Shown: positions 7,808 through 13,568, counted from the stretch's first letter. The stretch is 16,111 nt of DNA from JBBRYW01 sp038237235 (GCA_038237235.1 JBBRYW010000067.1:1-16111); one strand, 5' to 3'. The notes: generated from the sequence alone by a model not told the origin. Translations and numbers: made by a program.

Positions 7808-7835
7808 CCGGCCAAAGTCGCCAGACTTTGGCCGG
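7808..7835 (-). terminator. Perfect 12-bp hairpin downstream of tRNA-Tyr
   Basis: CCGGCCAAAGTC pairs perfectly with GACTTTGGCCGG across a GCCA loop. It lies 4 nt past the tRNA 3' end in the direction of tRNA transcription, and a T-run (TTTTTCTT, rc of 7780-7788) follows further downstream on the same strand. It is likely the terminator or 3' processing hairpin of the tRNA. Confidence 0.55.
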
Positions 7836-7838
7836 CCA

Positions 7839-7920
7839 TGGGGGCGGGAGGATTCGAACCTCCGTAGGCTGAGCCGACGGGTTTACAGCCCGTTCCCTTT
7901 GGCCGCTCGGGCACACCCCC
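7839..7920 (-). tRNA. tRNA-Tyr (GTA)
   Basis: Class II tRNA of 82 nt with a long variable arm. The acceptor is GGGGGTG paired with CGCCCCC (one G-U), discriminator A. The D arm reads GCCCGAGCGGCC, the anticodon stem-loop ACGGGCTGTAAACCCGT with anticodon GTA at 7886-7884, and the T arm GGAGGTTCGAATCCTCC. CCA is not encoded. It lies antisense to the + strand genes around it and diverges from the flavoprotein gene. Confidence 0.95.
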
Positions 7921-7932
7921 CGACGTCGCGGG

Positions 7933-7938
7933 ATTGTA
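7933..7938 (-). promoter_or_regulatory. -10 element TACAAT for tRNA-Tyr
   Basis: On the minus strand TACAAT lies 12 nt before the tRNA 5' end. This is a near-consensus -10; no clear -35 is seen at 17-18 nt. It is divergent from the -10 at 7960. Confidence 0.5.
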
Positions 7939-7959
7939 GCCGCCGGGCACGCCGCGCCC

Positions 7960-7965
7960 TACGAT
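7960..7965 (+). promoter_or_regulatory. -10 element TACGAT for a leaderless flavoprotein transcript
   Basis: TACGAT ends 7 nt before the GTG at 7973 and no Shine-Dalgarno is present, the same geometry as at 4690 and 5197. Confidence 0.55.
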
Positions 7966-7972
7966 TCGACTG

Positions 7973-9133
7973 GTGGACTACGACGTCATCGTGGTGGGCG
8001 CCGGCCCCGCGGGGTCGACGGCAGCGCACCGCCTCGCGCGCGCGGGCGCGAGCGTGCTGCTCCTGGACCGTGCGCGCTTCCCTCGCGACAAGCCGTGCGG
8101 CGGCGGGCTGACCCTCCGCGCGGTCCGGCAGCTGCCGGTCGATGTCGGTCCCGTCGTGGAGGACACCGTCGACCGCCTGCGCGTGGGCCTCTCGCACCGC
8201 CGCTCGTTCGAGCGGCGCAGCTCAGCCCCGCTGGCGCTGATGACGCAGCGAAAGCTCCTCGACGCGTTCCTCGTGGAGCGCGCCGTCGAGGCCGGGGCCG
8301 AGTTTCGCGACGGTTCCAGGGTGACGGCCATCGAGCAGCCAGACGGGGGAGTGGAGGTCGAAGCCGAGGGACGGCGCTTTGCCTCACGGCTCGCGCTAGG
8401 CGCCGACGGGGTGAACGGCGTAACCGGCCGCCTGCTCGGCTCGGAAGGCTTCACGCACGGTGTTGCACTGGAAGGCAACGCATCATATGAGCGTGTGTCC
8501 CGGCAGCGCTATGGCGGGCGGCTCGTTCTCGAGCTCGGAATTGTTCCGGGTGGGTACGGCTGGGTCTTCCCGAAGGGCGATCACGTCAACGTCGGTGTCG
8601 GCGGCTGGGAGCGGGAGGGCCCTCGCCTGCGGCAGCATCTCGATCGCTTCTGCGCCGAGCACGGTCTGGCGGCCGGCGATCTGACCGACGTTCGCGGCTA
8701 TCGTCTCCCACTTCGCGGTCCCGCCTCCGTTCTCGCGAGCGGTCGCGTTGCCCTCGTCGGTGACGCGGCAGGCCTCGTCGACCCTCTTACCGGAGACGGC
8801 ATCTACGAGGCCGCGCTCAGCGCCAATCTCGCTGTGGCCGCAGTGCTCGACGTCCTCGCAGGACGAGCTGAGGGGATGGCAGCCTACGAGGACAGCGTAC
8901 GGCGAGCGCTCGGCCGTCTGCACGCGGCCGCATGGCGGGCGAAGCGCGCGCTCGACCGCGCGCCGCGACTGACGTACGAGATCATCCGCACGCCGGTCGC
9001 CTGGAGAGTCATCGAGGCCCTCGTATGCGGTCGCCTCGCGAGTCCGACTGATGCGCGCGGCCTCGGTCGAGGAGCGTTCCGCCTGCTCGAGCTGCTGGGC
9101 CGGGCGCCGGTACGGGCCGAAGGCCCCCGCTAG
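7973..9133 (+). CDS. Geranylgeranyl reductase family FAD-dependent oxidoreductase
   Basis: The 386-residue flavoprotein begins with the Rossmann FAD motif VVGAGPAGSTAA (residues 7-18). RDKPCGGGL (about 39-47) is the family's hallmark PCGGG segment. YGWVFPKGDHVNVGVG lies near residue 200, and VALVGDAAGLVDPLTGDGI near 260 is the second FAD-binding region, where GDA contacts the ribityl chain. These enzymes reduce isoprenoid double bonds, for example in geranylgeranyl groups of lipids or menaquinone side chains, and act at the membrane surface. In actinobacteria a member reduces the menaquinone tail, but the substrate here is not determined. Start is GTG following the -10 by 7 nt. The tRNA-Met gene follows the stop by 13 nt. 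Confidence 0.9.
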   Translation: MDYDVIVVGAGPAGSTAAHRLARAGASVLLLDRARFPRDKPCGGGLTLRAVRQLPVDVGPVVEDTVDRLRVGLSHRRSFERRSSAPLALMTQRKLLDAFLVERAVEAGAEFRDGSRVTAIEQPDGGVEVEAEGRRFASRLALGADGVNGVTGRLLGSEGFTHGVALEGNASYERVSRQRYGGRLVLELGIVPGGYGWVFPKGDHVNVGVGGWEREGPRLRQHLDRFCAEHGLAAGDLTDVRGYRLPLRGPASVLASGRVALVGDAAGLVDPLTGDGIYEAALSANLAVAAVLDVLAGRAEGMAAYEDSVRRALGRLHAAAWRAKRALDRAPRLTYEIIRTPVAWRVIEALVCGRLASPTDARGLGRGAFRLLELLGRAPVRAEGPR

Positions 9134-9136
9134 ACT
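9131..9136 (+). promoter_or_regulatory. Candidate -10 element (TAGACT) overlapping the stop codon, for tRNA-Met
   Basis: TAGACT includes the TAG stop of the flavoprotein gene and lies 10 nt before the tRNA 5' end. Spacing suits a tRNA promoter; no convincing -35 is visible. Confidence 0.4.
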
Positions 9137-9146
9137 TTTCGACCCC

Positions 9147-9219
9147 GGCGGCGTAGCTCAGTGGTTAGAGCGACGGACTCATAACCCGTAGGTCGGTGGT
9201 TCGAATCCACCCGCCGCTA
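9147..9219 (+). tRNA. tRNA-Met (CAT), elongator type
   Basis: Class I tRNA of 73 nt. The acceptor is GGCGGCG paired with CGCCGCT (G1-U72), discriminator A. The D arm is GCTCAGTGGTTAGAGC, the anticodon loop CTCATAA with CAT at 9180-9182, and the T arm GGTGGTTCGAATCCACC. The G1-U72 pair, the GCCGCTA 3' end and the unpaired position 31-39 match the elongator Met tRNA of Bacillus. It lacks the C1-A72 mismatch of initiators and the acceptor of lysidine-type Ile tRNA. CCA is not encoded. Confidence 0.92.
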
Positions 9220-9253
9220 TACTCGGGAAAAGGCCATACCAGCACACGGGTGT

Positions 9254-9770
9254 CGGCTGTTGCTTCTGGTCGTGACGTTCGCTGCGTTGCTTCTCGTTCC
9301 GCCGCGCGCAGCGGAGGCGGACGGTTACAAATACGTTCACGCCGCTCGCGAGCTGCGCGGCCCAGACCTTCGCGGTGCCGTTCGGCGTGACGTCAGTGCT
9401 GGTCGACGCCTTCGGCGGTGAGGGTGGTGGCACGTTCACTGCGGACAACTTCGGCGGCGAGGCGAAGGCAACGCTTGCGGCTACTTACCCTGAGGCGCCG
9501 CAGGTGAATGCGGGCGGAATCGGTGGCTCCGGCACCGGCGGCTGTAACGGCGGCGGTGGGGGCGCGAACGGCTCGGGCGGCGGCGGGGGGGCCTCCGACG
9601 TGCGCCCAGGCGGGGGCAGCGCCAGTTTCGTTGCCTGGAACGGTGGTGGGCCGACCAGCGTGCGACGGCTTCCCGCTGGCCTGAAGCCTCATGGCTCGAT
9701 CTACGTCGACCCGGAGATCTGGCACCGGTGCGCCGGGCGCGCGCTCATCCCAGGTCAACCGCACGGGTGA
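9254..9770 (+). pseudogene. Broken gene for a secreted glycine-rich protein
   Basis: A signal-peptide-like stretch, RLLLLVVTFAALLLV then PPRAAEA, is encoded in one frame from 9254. That frame stops at 9419-9421 after unlikely sequence. The next frame carries the rest: NTFTPLASCAAQTFAVPFGV, TSVLVDAFGGEGGG, NGGGGGANGSGGGGGASDVR, stopping at 9768-9770. The QTFxVPxGVTSVxVDAxGG start and GGGGGGASDVR segment are characteristic of the actinobacterial secreted glycine-rich protein domain. The two halves join sensibly only with a frameshift near 9310-9330. No ATG, GTG or TTG with a ribosome site precedes the signal peptide in frame, and the region after ASDVR is shorter than I would expect. A sequencing error could explain the shift alone but not the missing start. 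Confidence 0.55.
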
Positions 9771-9833
9771 CGGAGTGTGGACGCCGTTCGAGCATGGGGC
9801 CGGACAGCGCCGTCCTTCGGCACCGGACGTCGC

Positions 9834-9839
9834 TAGAAT
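9834..9839 (+). promoter_or_regulatory. -10 element TAGAAT upstream of rpmG
   Basis: TAGAAT lies about 74 nt before the rpmG start, giving a leader near 65 nt with an AGAGGA ribosome site. No good -35 is visible. It is the only promoter-like site between the pseudogene and the rpmG-secE-nusG genes. Confidence 0.45.
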
Positions 9840-9912
9840 GATCCGGCGTGAGGAGGCCGAAGCCTGCCCACGCTACTTTTTTACGCCCGAATCACGAAGA
9901 GGATCCTGAGTC

Positions 9913-10074
9913 TTGGCAACCGGAGTGAGAGTCGCAATCACGCTCGCGTGCACGGAGTGCAAGCGGCGCAACTACCAGTCGGCGAAGTCGAAGCGGAACA
10001 CGCCTGACCGCGTGGAGCTCTCGAAGTACTGCCGCTGGTGCGGCCGTCACACCCCGCACAGGGAGACGAGATAA
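9913..10074 (+). CDS. rpmG: 50S ribosomal protein L33
   Basis: The 53-residue protein starts at TTG behind AGAGGA and reads MATGVRVAITLACTECK, then RRNYQSAKSKRNTPDR, then KYCRWCGRHTPHRETR. CTEC (Cys13, Cys16) and CRWC (Cys40, Cys43) form the zinc ribbon of the C+ form of L33, a small protein near the E site of the large subunit. Many genomes also hold a cysteine-free paralogue for zinc shortage; none is in this window. The TAA stop is followed directly by the GTG of secE, and rpmG-secE-nusG is a widespread order, so they are probably one transcript. Confidence 0.93.
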   Translation: MATGVRVAITLACTECKRRNYQSAKSKRNTPDRVELSKYCRWCGRHTPHRETR

Positions 10075-10416
10075 GTGGCCCGTCAGACGAGAGCGGAGCG
10101 GAAGGCCCGCCGCGCGGAGCAAGCGGACACCGCCACGACGCAGCGCGGACGTGCGCGTCCGACGGCCCCGCCACGTCAGGCCGCCGAGATCGCAAGGCCC
10201 GATGCTGCCCCTACGCCGGCGCGCGAACGTCGCGGCGCCCTCAACTTCATCCGCGAGTCGTGGGGCGAGCTCCAGAAGGTCGACTGGCCCGGCCAGCGCC
10301 AGGTGACGCAGGGAACCGTCGTCGTTCTGATTGCCTGCGTCATAGTCGGCACGTACCTCTGGGGCGCGGATCTCATTCTGAAGCGCCTCGTGCAGAACGT
10401 GCTGCTCGGGCAGTAG
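10075..10416 (+). CDS. secE: Preprotein translocase subunit SecE
   Basis: The 113-residue protein has a long, basic and Ala/Arg-rich N-terminus (residues 1-55, ARQTRAERKARRAEQAD), then the conserved amphipathic helix region with NFIRESWGELQKVDWPGQRQ and one membrane segment (about 82-102, VVVLIACVIVGTYLWGADLIL). SecE clamps the SecY channel together with SecG. W-x-E-L-x-K-V-x-W-P is the family signature. The N-terminal extension resembles that of other actinobacteria. GTG starts directly after the L33 stop with no spacer, and a 9-nt gap separates it from nusG. Confidence 0.93.
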   Translation: MARQTRAERKARRAEQADTATTQRGRARPTAPPRQAAEIARPDAAPTPARERRGALNFIRESWGELQKVDWPGQRQVTQGTVVVLIACVIVGTYLWGADLILKRLVQNVLLGQ

Positions 10417-10425
10417 GGGGCGAAC

Positions 10426-10956
10426 GTGTTCCGCTGGTACGTCATCAACACCTACTCGGGTCACGAGAACAAGGTCAAGGCGAATCTCGAGCACAGGATC
10501 GTCTCGATGAACCAGGTGCCGCGCTTCCGCCGCGTCGTCGTCCCGACCGACCAGGTGATCGAGACGAAGGACGGACAGAAGGTGCAGATCGAGAAGCGCG
10601 TGCTGCCCGGCTATGTCCTCGTGAACATGGATCTGAGCGACGACGCGTGGACGCTCGTCAAGAACACGCCGGGCGTGACGGGATTCGTCGGCGCCGGCAC
10701 GACGCCGGTGCCCCTTTCGCAGGGGGAGGTCGATCGGATCCTGCGCACGGGCGCGTCCGCGGGCGAACGCCCCCGCACTCAGGTCGAATTCTCGCTCGGC
10801 GAGTCGGTCAAGGTGACCTCCGGCCCCCTCTCGGACTTCGACGGCGAGATCGTCGACGTCAACGCGGACGGGCAGAAGCTCAAGGTGCTCGTCGACATCT
10901 TCGAGCGCCAGGTGCCTGTCGAGCTCGCTTTCGATCAGGTCAAGAAACTGGACTGA
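10426..10956 (+). CDS. nusG: Transcription termination/antitermination factor NusG
   Basis: The 176-residue protein starts FRWYVINTYSGHENKV, the NGN-domain signature that binds RNA polymerase. It contains RVLPGYVLVNM and NTPGVTGFVG and ends with a KOW domain (about 120-176: SLGESVKVTSGPLSDFDG, then LKVLVDIFERQVPVEL). NusG travels with RNA polymerase, tunes pausing and links it to ribosomes or Rho. No long acidic N-terminal extension is present, unlike NusG of many Streptomyces-type actinobacteria. GTG start at 10426 is preceded by AGTAGGGGG (from 10412, overlapping the secE stop). rplK follows after 10 nt. Confidence 0.96.
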   Translation: MFRWYVINTYSGHENKVKANLEHRIVSMNQVPRFRRVVVPTDQVIETKDGQKVQIEKRVLPGYVLVNMDLSDDAWTLVKNTPGVTGFVGAGTTPVPLSQGEVDRILRTGASAGERPRTQVEFSLGESVKVTSGPLSDFDGEIVDVNADGQKLKVLVDIFERQVPVELAFDQVKKLD

Positions 10957-10966
10957 GGTAGCGGAC

Positions 10967-11392
10967 GTGGCGAAGAAGGTTCTGACCCTCATCAAGCTGC
11001 AGATCCCCGGCGGGCAGGCGAACCCTGCGCCCCCGGTTGGACCCGCGCTCGGTCAGCACGGCGTGAACATCATGGAGTTCTGCAAGACGTTCAATGCCCA
11101 GACGACGCAGGCGAACGGCCGCATCACGCCGGTCGAGATCACCGTCTTCGAGGATCGCTCCTTCACCTTCATCACGAAGACGCCACCCGCCGCGGTGCTG
11201 ATCAAGGAGGCGTTGAACACGGACAAGGGCTCGGGCGAGCCGAACCGGGAGAAAGTCGGTCGCCTCACCCAGAGTCAGCTGCGCGACATCGCGCAGATGA
11301 AGCTCGAGGATCTGAACGCGCGCAGCGTCGAGCAGGCGATGAAGGTGGTCGCCGGGACGGCCCGCTCGATGGGCGTGGAGGTGGACGTATGA
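10967..11392 (+). CDS. rplK: 50S ribosomal protein L11
   Basis: The 141-residue protein has normal length and order: the N-terminal Pro-rich segment (QIPGGQANPAPPVGPALGQHGVNIMEFCK) that meets the factor-binding site, the linker FITKTPPAAVLIKEA, and the RNA-binding C-terminal domain (VGRLTQSQLRDIAQMK to VEVDV). L11 with L10/L12 forms the stalk base and contacts EF-G and RelA. Start is GTG after GAGGTAG. The final codons GTA TGA give one extra Val compared with the second copy of the tail at 11597. The stop is ATGA, overlapping an ATG that opens the 90-codon frame in the insert. The whole gene is intact despite the duplication. Confidence 0.96.
   Translation: MAKKVLTLIKLQIPGGQANPAPPVGPALGQHGVNIMEFCKTFNAQTTQANGRITPVEITVFEDRSFTFITKTPPAAVLIKEALNTDKGSGEPNREKVGRLTQSQLRDIAQMKLEDLNARSVEQAMKVVAGTARSMGVEVDV
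11325..11386 (+). repeat. Direct repeat copy A: 3' end of rplK
   Basis: This 62-bp unit encodes L11 residues 121-140. It matches 11597-11658 at 58 of 62 positions. The four differences (AAG/AAA, GCC/GCG, GGC/GGA, GTG/GTC) are all third-position synonymous changes. This copy is in frame with rplK and completes L11. Confidence 0.97.
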
Positions 11393-11661
11393 CGGCTTCG
11401 CCCGCTCGACGTGGGGAGGGGATCCGGGGAGCCGGGAGGTTCCCGCACCGCGCTGCGCCGGGCTATGCCCAGCGCCACGCGCAACGAGCCGCCGTCGAAG
11501 GCGGGCTCTGCCCGCCGAGAGGCTCCCTGCGGCCGGGATCGCCGCAGCGCAGAAGGAGGGGGCTCACGGGGGAACCATGGGTTCACCCGTGCGCGGGCGT
11601 CGAGCAGGCGATGAAAGTGGTCGCCGGGACGGCGCGCTCGATGGGAGTGGAGGTCGACTGA
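11389..11661 (+). CDS. Possible 90-residue ORF linking rplK to rplA across the insert
   Basis: The ATG overlaps the rplK stop as ATGA and has a good ribosome site (GGAGG, 11377-11381) seven bases upstream, inside the rplK codons. The frame runs without stop through the insert, enters the second copy of the L11 tail in the correct frame (VEQAMKVVAG...VEVD) and stops in TGATG with the rplA start. The first 70 residues are Arg/Gly/Pro-rich (GLCPPRGSLRPGSPQRRRRG) and look like translated structured DNA, not a protein domain. At this GC content a stop-free run of this length is not rare, so it may be chance. If translated, its role could be to keep ribosomes moving from rplK to rplA rather than to make a useful peptide. 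Confidence 0.3.
   Translation: MTASPARRGEGIRGAGRFPHRAAPGYAQRHAQRAAVEGGLCPPRGSLRPGSPQRRRRGLTGEPWVHPCAGVEQAMKVVAGTARSMGVEVD
11393..11596 (+). other. Hairpin-rich inserted segment between the two rplK tails
   Basis: This segment of about 204 bp separates the duplicated tails. It holds five inverted repeats in a row: CGGGA-GGT-TCCCG (11433-11445), GGGC-TAT-GCCC (11460-11470), GGCGGGC-TCT-GCCCGCC (11500-11516), CTGCGGC-7 nt-GCCGCAG (11527-11547) and CACGGGGGAACC-ATG-GGTTCACCCGTG (11565-11591, one mismatch). Most have three-base loops. It has no transposase, no clear terminal inverted repeats, and no similarity I recognise. In most bacteria rplK and rplA are adjacent, so its presence here is unusual. 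It could be a small palindromic repeat element or a structured RNA. It also lies where an L1-binding regulatory RNA could sit, though L1 operators are usually upstream of rplK. Confidence 0.6.
11597..11658 (+). repeat. Direct repeat copy B: second rplK 3' end, carrying the rplA ribosome site
   Basis: This 62-bp unit matches 11325-11386 with four synonymous differences and is followed by TGATG, where the L11-type stop overlaps the rplA ATG. GGAGG at 11649-11653, inside the tail codons, lies seven bases before the rplA start. This layout is what an undisturbed rplK-rplA junction would look like, so copy B is probably the original end of rplK. Confidence 0.95.
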
Positions 11662-12416
11662 TGGCCGGCCACGGCAAGAACTACCGGCAGGCGCTCGGCC
11701 GAATCGACCGCGAGCACGCGTACTCCCCGGTCGAGGCGGTCAGGATGCTCAAGGACTTCGCGACAGCCAAGTTCGACGAGACGGTCGAGGCGCATTTCCG
11801 GCTCGGGCTCAACGTGCGCCACGCCGACCAGCAGCTCCGCGGCACCCTGATGCTGCCGCACGGGACGGGTCGCGAGACCCGCATAGCCGTCTTCGCCGAC
11901 GGCGAGAAGGCGCGCGAGGCGGAGGAAGCGGGCGCGGACGTCGTCGGCACCGCGGACCTCGCTGCGCAGATCGAGGGCGGATTCGACGACTTCGACGTGG
12001 CGATCGCGACGCCCGACCAGATGGGCGTCGTCGGTCGGCTCGGACGCATCCTCGGTCCCAGAGGCAAGATGCCGAACCCGAAGACCGGCACCGTCACGTT
12101 CGACGTCGGGAAGGCCGTCCGCGACGCAAAAGCCGGCAAGCTGGAGTACCGGACCGACCGCGGGGCCAACGTCCACGTGTCGATCGGCAGAAAGAGCTTC
12201 GGTGAGCGAGAGCTGGTGGAGAACTACGCGGCCCTCGTGGACGAGATCGTCCGCGCGAAGCCGGCCGCGGCGAAAGGCCGGTACATCCGCGGCATCACGC
12301 TCACGAGCACCATGGGCCCGGGGATCCACGTCGACCCGGCCCGCACGCGCGGCATCGTCGAGGAGCTGGACGAATCCGCAGCCGCGGGTTCATCCAGGGA
12401 GGCTGTCCCGGCATAA
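11661..12416 (+). CDS. rplA: 50S ribosomal protein L1
   Basis: The 251-residue protein starts MAGHGKNYRQALGRID at the ATG of TGATG. Conserved L1 segments follow: FRLGLNVRHADQQLRGTLMLPHGTG, AGADVVGTADL, TPDQMGVVGRLGRILGPRGKMPNPKTGT, and RGITLTSTMGPGIHVDP near the end. L1 binds 23S rRNA helices at the mobile stalk by the E site and, in many bacteria, represses its own operon by binding mRNA. The C-terminus runs about 10-15 residues beyond the usual end (ESAAAGSSREAVPA). An in-frame upstream ATG at 11577 would add 28 residues from the insert that do not resemble L1, so it was not chosen. The start codon relies on the ribosome site in repeat copy B. Confidence 0.95.
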   Translation: MAGHGKNYRQALGRIDREHAYSPVEAVRMLKDFATAKFDETVEAHFRLGLNVRHADQQLRGTLMLPHGTGRETRIAVFADGEKAREAEEAGADVVGTADLAAQIEGGFDDFDVAIATPDQMGVVGRLGRILGPRGKMPNPKTGTVTFDVGKAVRDAKAGKLEYRTDRGANVHVSIGRKSFGERELVENYAALVDEIVRAKPAAAKGRYIRGITLTSTMGPGIHVDPARTRGIVEELDESAAAGSSREAVPA

Positions 12417-12547
12417 CCAACCGACTAGCGTTCGCCACAGACAGCTGGCAGCCCACGAGGCAGAAGCCCAGCCGAGGCGGTCCGTAGAAGCTCACCTTCT
12501 CTCGGGCTCGCCTGCGGCGAGCCCTAGACATTTCCGGAGGAAATGGC
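12417..12547 (+). promoter_or_regulatory. L10 leader (ribosomal protein L10-L12 mRNA-binding leader)
   Basis: The 131-nt gap between rplA and rplJ has the position and features of the L10 leader. ACAGACAGCTGGCAGC near 12437-12452 resembles the conserved leader core, with GCCCAGC and GAGGCGG segments able to pair around it. A perfect 9-bp hairpin follows (GGGCTCGCC-TGC-GGCGAGCCC, 12504-12524) just before the rplJ ribosome site GGAGG (12536-12540). In known cases the L10(L12) complex binds this RNA and lowers expression of rplJ-rplL. I could not run a covariance search. Confidence 0.75.
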
Positions 12548-13174
12548 ATGCAGAGATCTGACAAGGAGAAGATGGTGGCGGACCTGGCCGAGCGGCTGCG
12601 GGCAGCGCAGGCGCTCATCTTTGCCGACTACCGGGGTTTGAGCATGAGCGAGATCGACCGGTTGCGGACCGACTTGCTGTCGAGCGGCGCGCGCTTCTCG
12701 GTCGTAAAGAACACGCTGACGCAGCGCGCTGCGGAGGAAGCGGGCATGGACGCGATTCGCGACCTGCTCGAGGGTCCGACCGCGATTGCCTTCATCGAGG
12801 CCGACGGAGACCCGGTAGCAGTCGCGAAGGTCCTGAACGAGGCCGCCAAGGCAACGCGCATCCTCGTCGTCAAGGGCGGCATTCTCGAGGGGGCGTCGAT
12901 CAGTGAAGAGGACGTACGCAACCTCGCGACCCTGCCCCCGGCGGACGTGCTTCGCGGCCAGGTGGTCGGCGCCATCACAGGGCCGCTGATGATTCTGGTA
13001 GGCCTGCTGAACGCGCCGCTCCGGGATCTCGTCGGCGTGGTCGGCGCGCGCATCCGGCAACTCGAGGAGGCGGGCGGCGAGCGAGAGGATGCACTCCCGC
13101 CGGCCGATGATTCTGCGGGCAGCCAAGGGGCTGACCCGGTTGCAGTTTCCGAACCAATCACCGAGGAGGACTAA
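12548..13174 (+). CDS. rplJ: 50S ribosomal protein L10
   Basis: The 208-residue protein reads MQRSDKEKMVADLAERLRAAQALIFADYRGLSMSEIDRLR, then FSVVKNTLTQRAAEEAG, and LEGPTAIAFIEADGDPVAVAKVL, all typical of L10. The helix that carries L7/L12 dimers is near residues 140-170. L10 is usually 165-180 residues; here about 35 extra residues form an acidic, low-complexity tail (EEAGGEREDALPPADDS, ending EPITEED). Such tails occur in some actinobacteria. The start is ATG seven bases after GGAGG; the ATG at 12543 is out of frame. The stop is two bases before the rplL start, so the two are translated together. Confidence 0.95.
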   Translation: MQRSDKEKMVADLAERLRAAQALIFADYRGLSMSEIDRLRTDLLSSGARFSVVKNTLTQRAAEEAGMDAIRDLLEGPTAIAFIEADGDPVAVAKVLNEAAKATRILVVKGGILEGASISEEDVRNLATLPPADVLRGQVVGAITGPLMILVGLLNAPLRDLVGVVGARIRQLEEAGGEREDALPPADDSAGSQGADPVAVSEPITEED

Positions 13175-13176
13175 CG

Positions 13177-13563
13177 ATGGCTACTGACACTGCGAAGATC
13201 GTCGAGCAGCTCGGCAAGATGACGGTGCTCGAGCTGGTCGAGCTGAAGAACACCCTCGAGGAGGAGTGGGGGGTGACCGCGGCCGCCCCGATGGCAATGG
13301 CGATGCCGGGCGCTCCCGTCTCGGGCGATGGTGCGGCGGCCGAGGAGGAGCAGACGGAGTTCGACGTTGTCCTCACAGGCGTCGGCGACAAGAAGATCCA
13401 GGTGATCAAGGTCGTTCGTGCGATCACGAGCCTCGGACTCAAGGAGGCGAAGGATCTGGTCGACGGCGCTCCGAACGCGGTCAAGGAAGGCATCGCGAAA
13501 GACGAGGCCGATTCGATCAAGGCACAGCTCGAGGAGGCCGGCGCGTCGGTCGAGGTCAAGTAG
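13177..13563 (+). CDS. rplL: 50S ribosomal protein L7/L12
   Basis: The 128-residue protein has the N-terminal dimer helix region (KIVEQLGKMTVLELVELKNTLEEEWGV), an Ala/Met/Gly-rich hinge (about 32-55, AAAPMAMAMPGAPVSG) and the compact C-terminal domain (EFDVVLTGVGDKKIQVIKVVR, GLKEAKDLVDGAPNAVKEG). It forms the multi-copy stalk that recruits translation GTPases. Start is ATG after GAGGAGGA, which overlaps the end of rplJ. Two tandem hairpins follow the stop. Confidence 0.97.
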   Translation: MATDTAKIVEQLGKMTVLELVELKNTLEEEWGVTAAAPMAMAMPGAPVSGDGAAAEEEQTEFDVVLTGVGDKKIQVIKVVRAITSLGLKEAKDLVDGAPNAVKEGIAKDEADSIKAQLEEAGASVEVK

Positions 13564-13568
13564 CCCGC

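Noticed and set aside
7728..7867. Small frame on the + strand ending in GAGGFEPP
   Set aside because: This peptide is the usual false product of reading through the T arm of a tRNA gene from the opposite strand, here tRNA-Tyr.
9147..9219. Calling this tRNA as initiator Met or lysidine-type Ile (CAT)
   Set aside because: The acceptor has a G1-U72 pair and a GCCGCTA end like elongator Met, without the initiator C1-A72 mismatch. The resemblance of the D arm to tRNA-Ile2 is weaker evidence.
9179..9448. Minus-strand frame ending in AAGGFEPPTYGL
   Set aside because: It reads antisense through tRNA-Met and is a well-known spurious ORF.
11393..11596. The insert as a group I or II intron, intein or insertion sequence
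   Set aside because: It is too short, has no transposase or terminal repeats, and L11 is complete before it, so no splicing is needed.
11577..11660. An upstream ATG start for rplA adding 28 residues
   Set aside because: The added residues come from the insert and an out-of-frame reading of repeat copy B. The ATG in TGATG has GGAGG at proper spacing and gives a normal L1 N-terminus.
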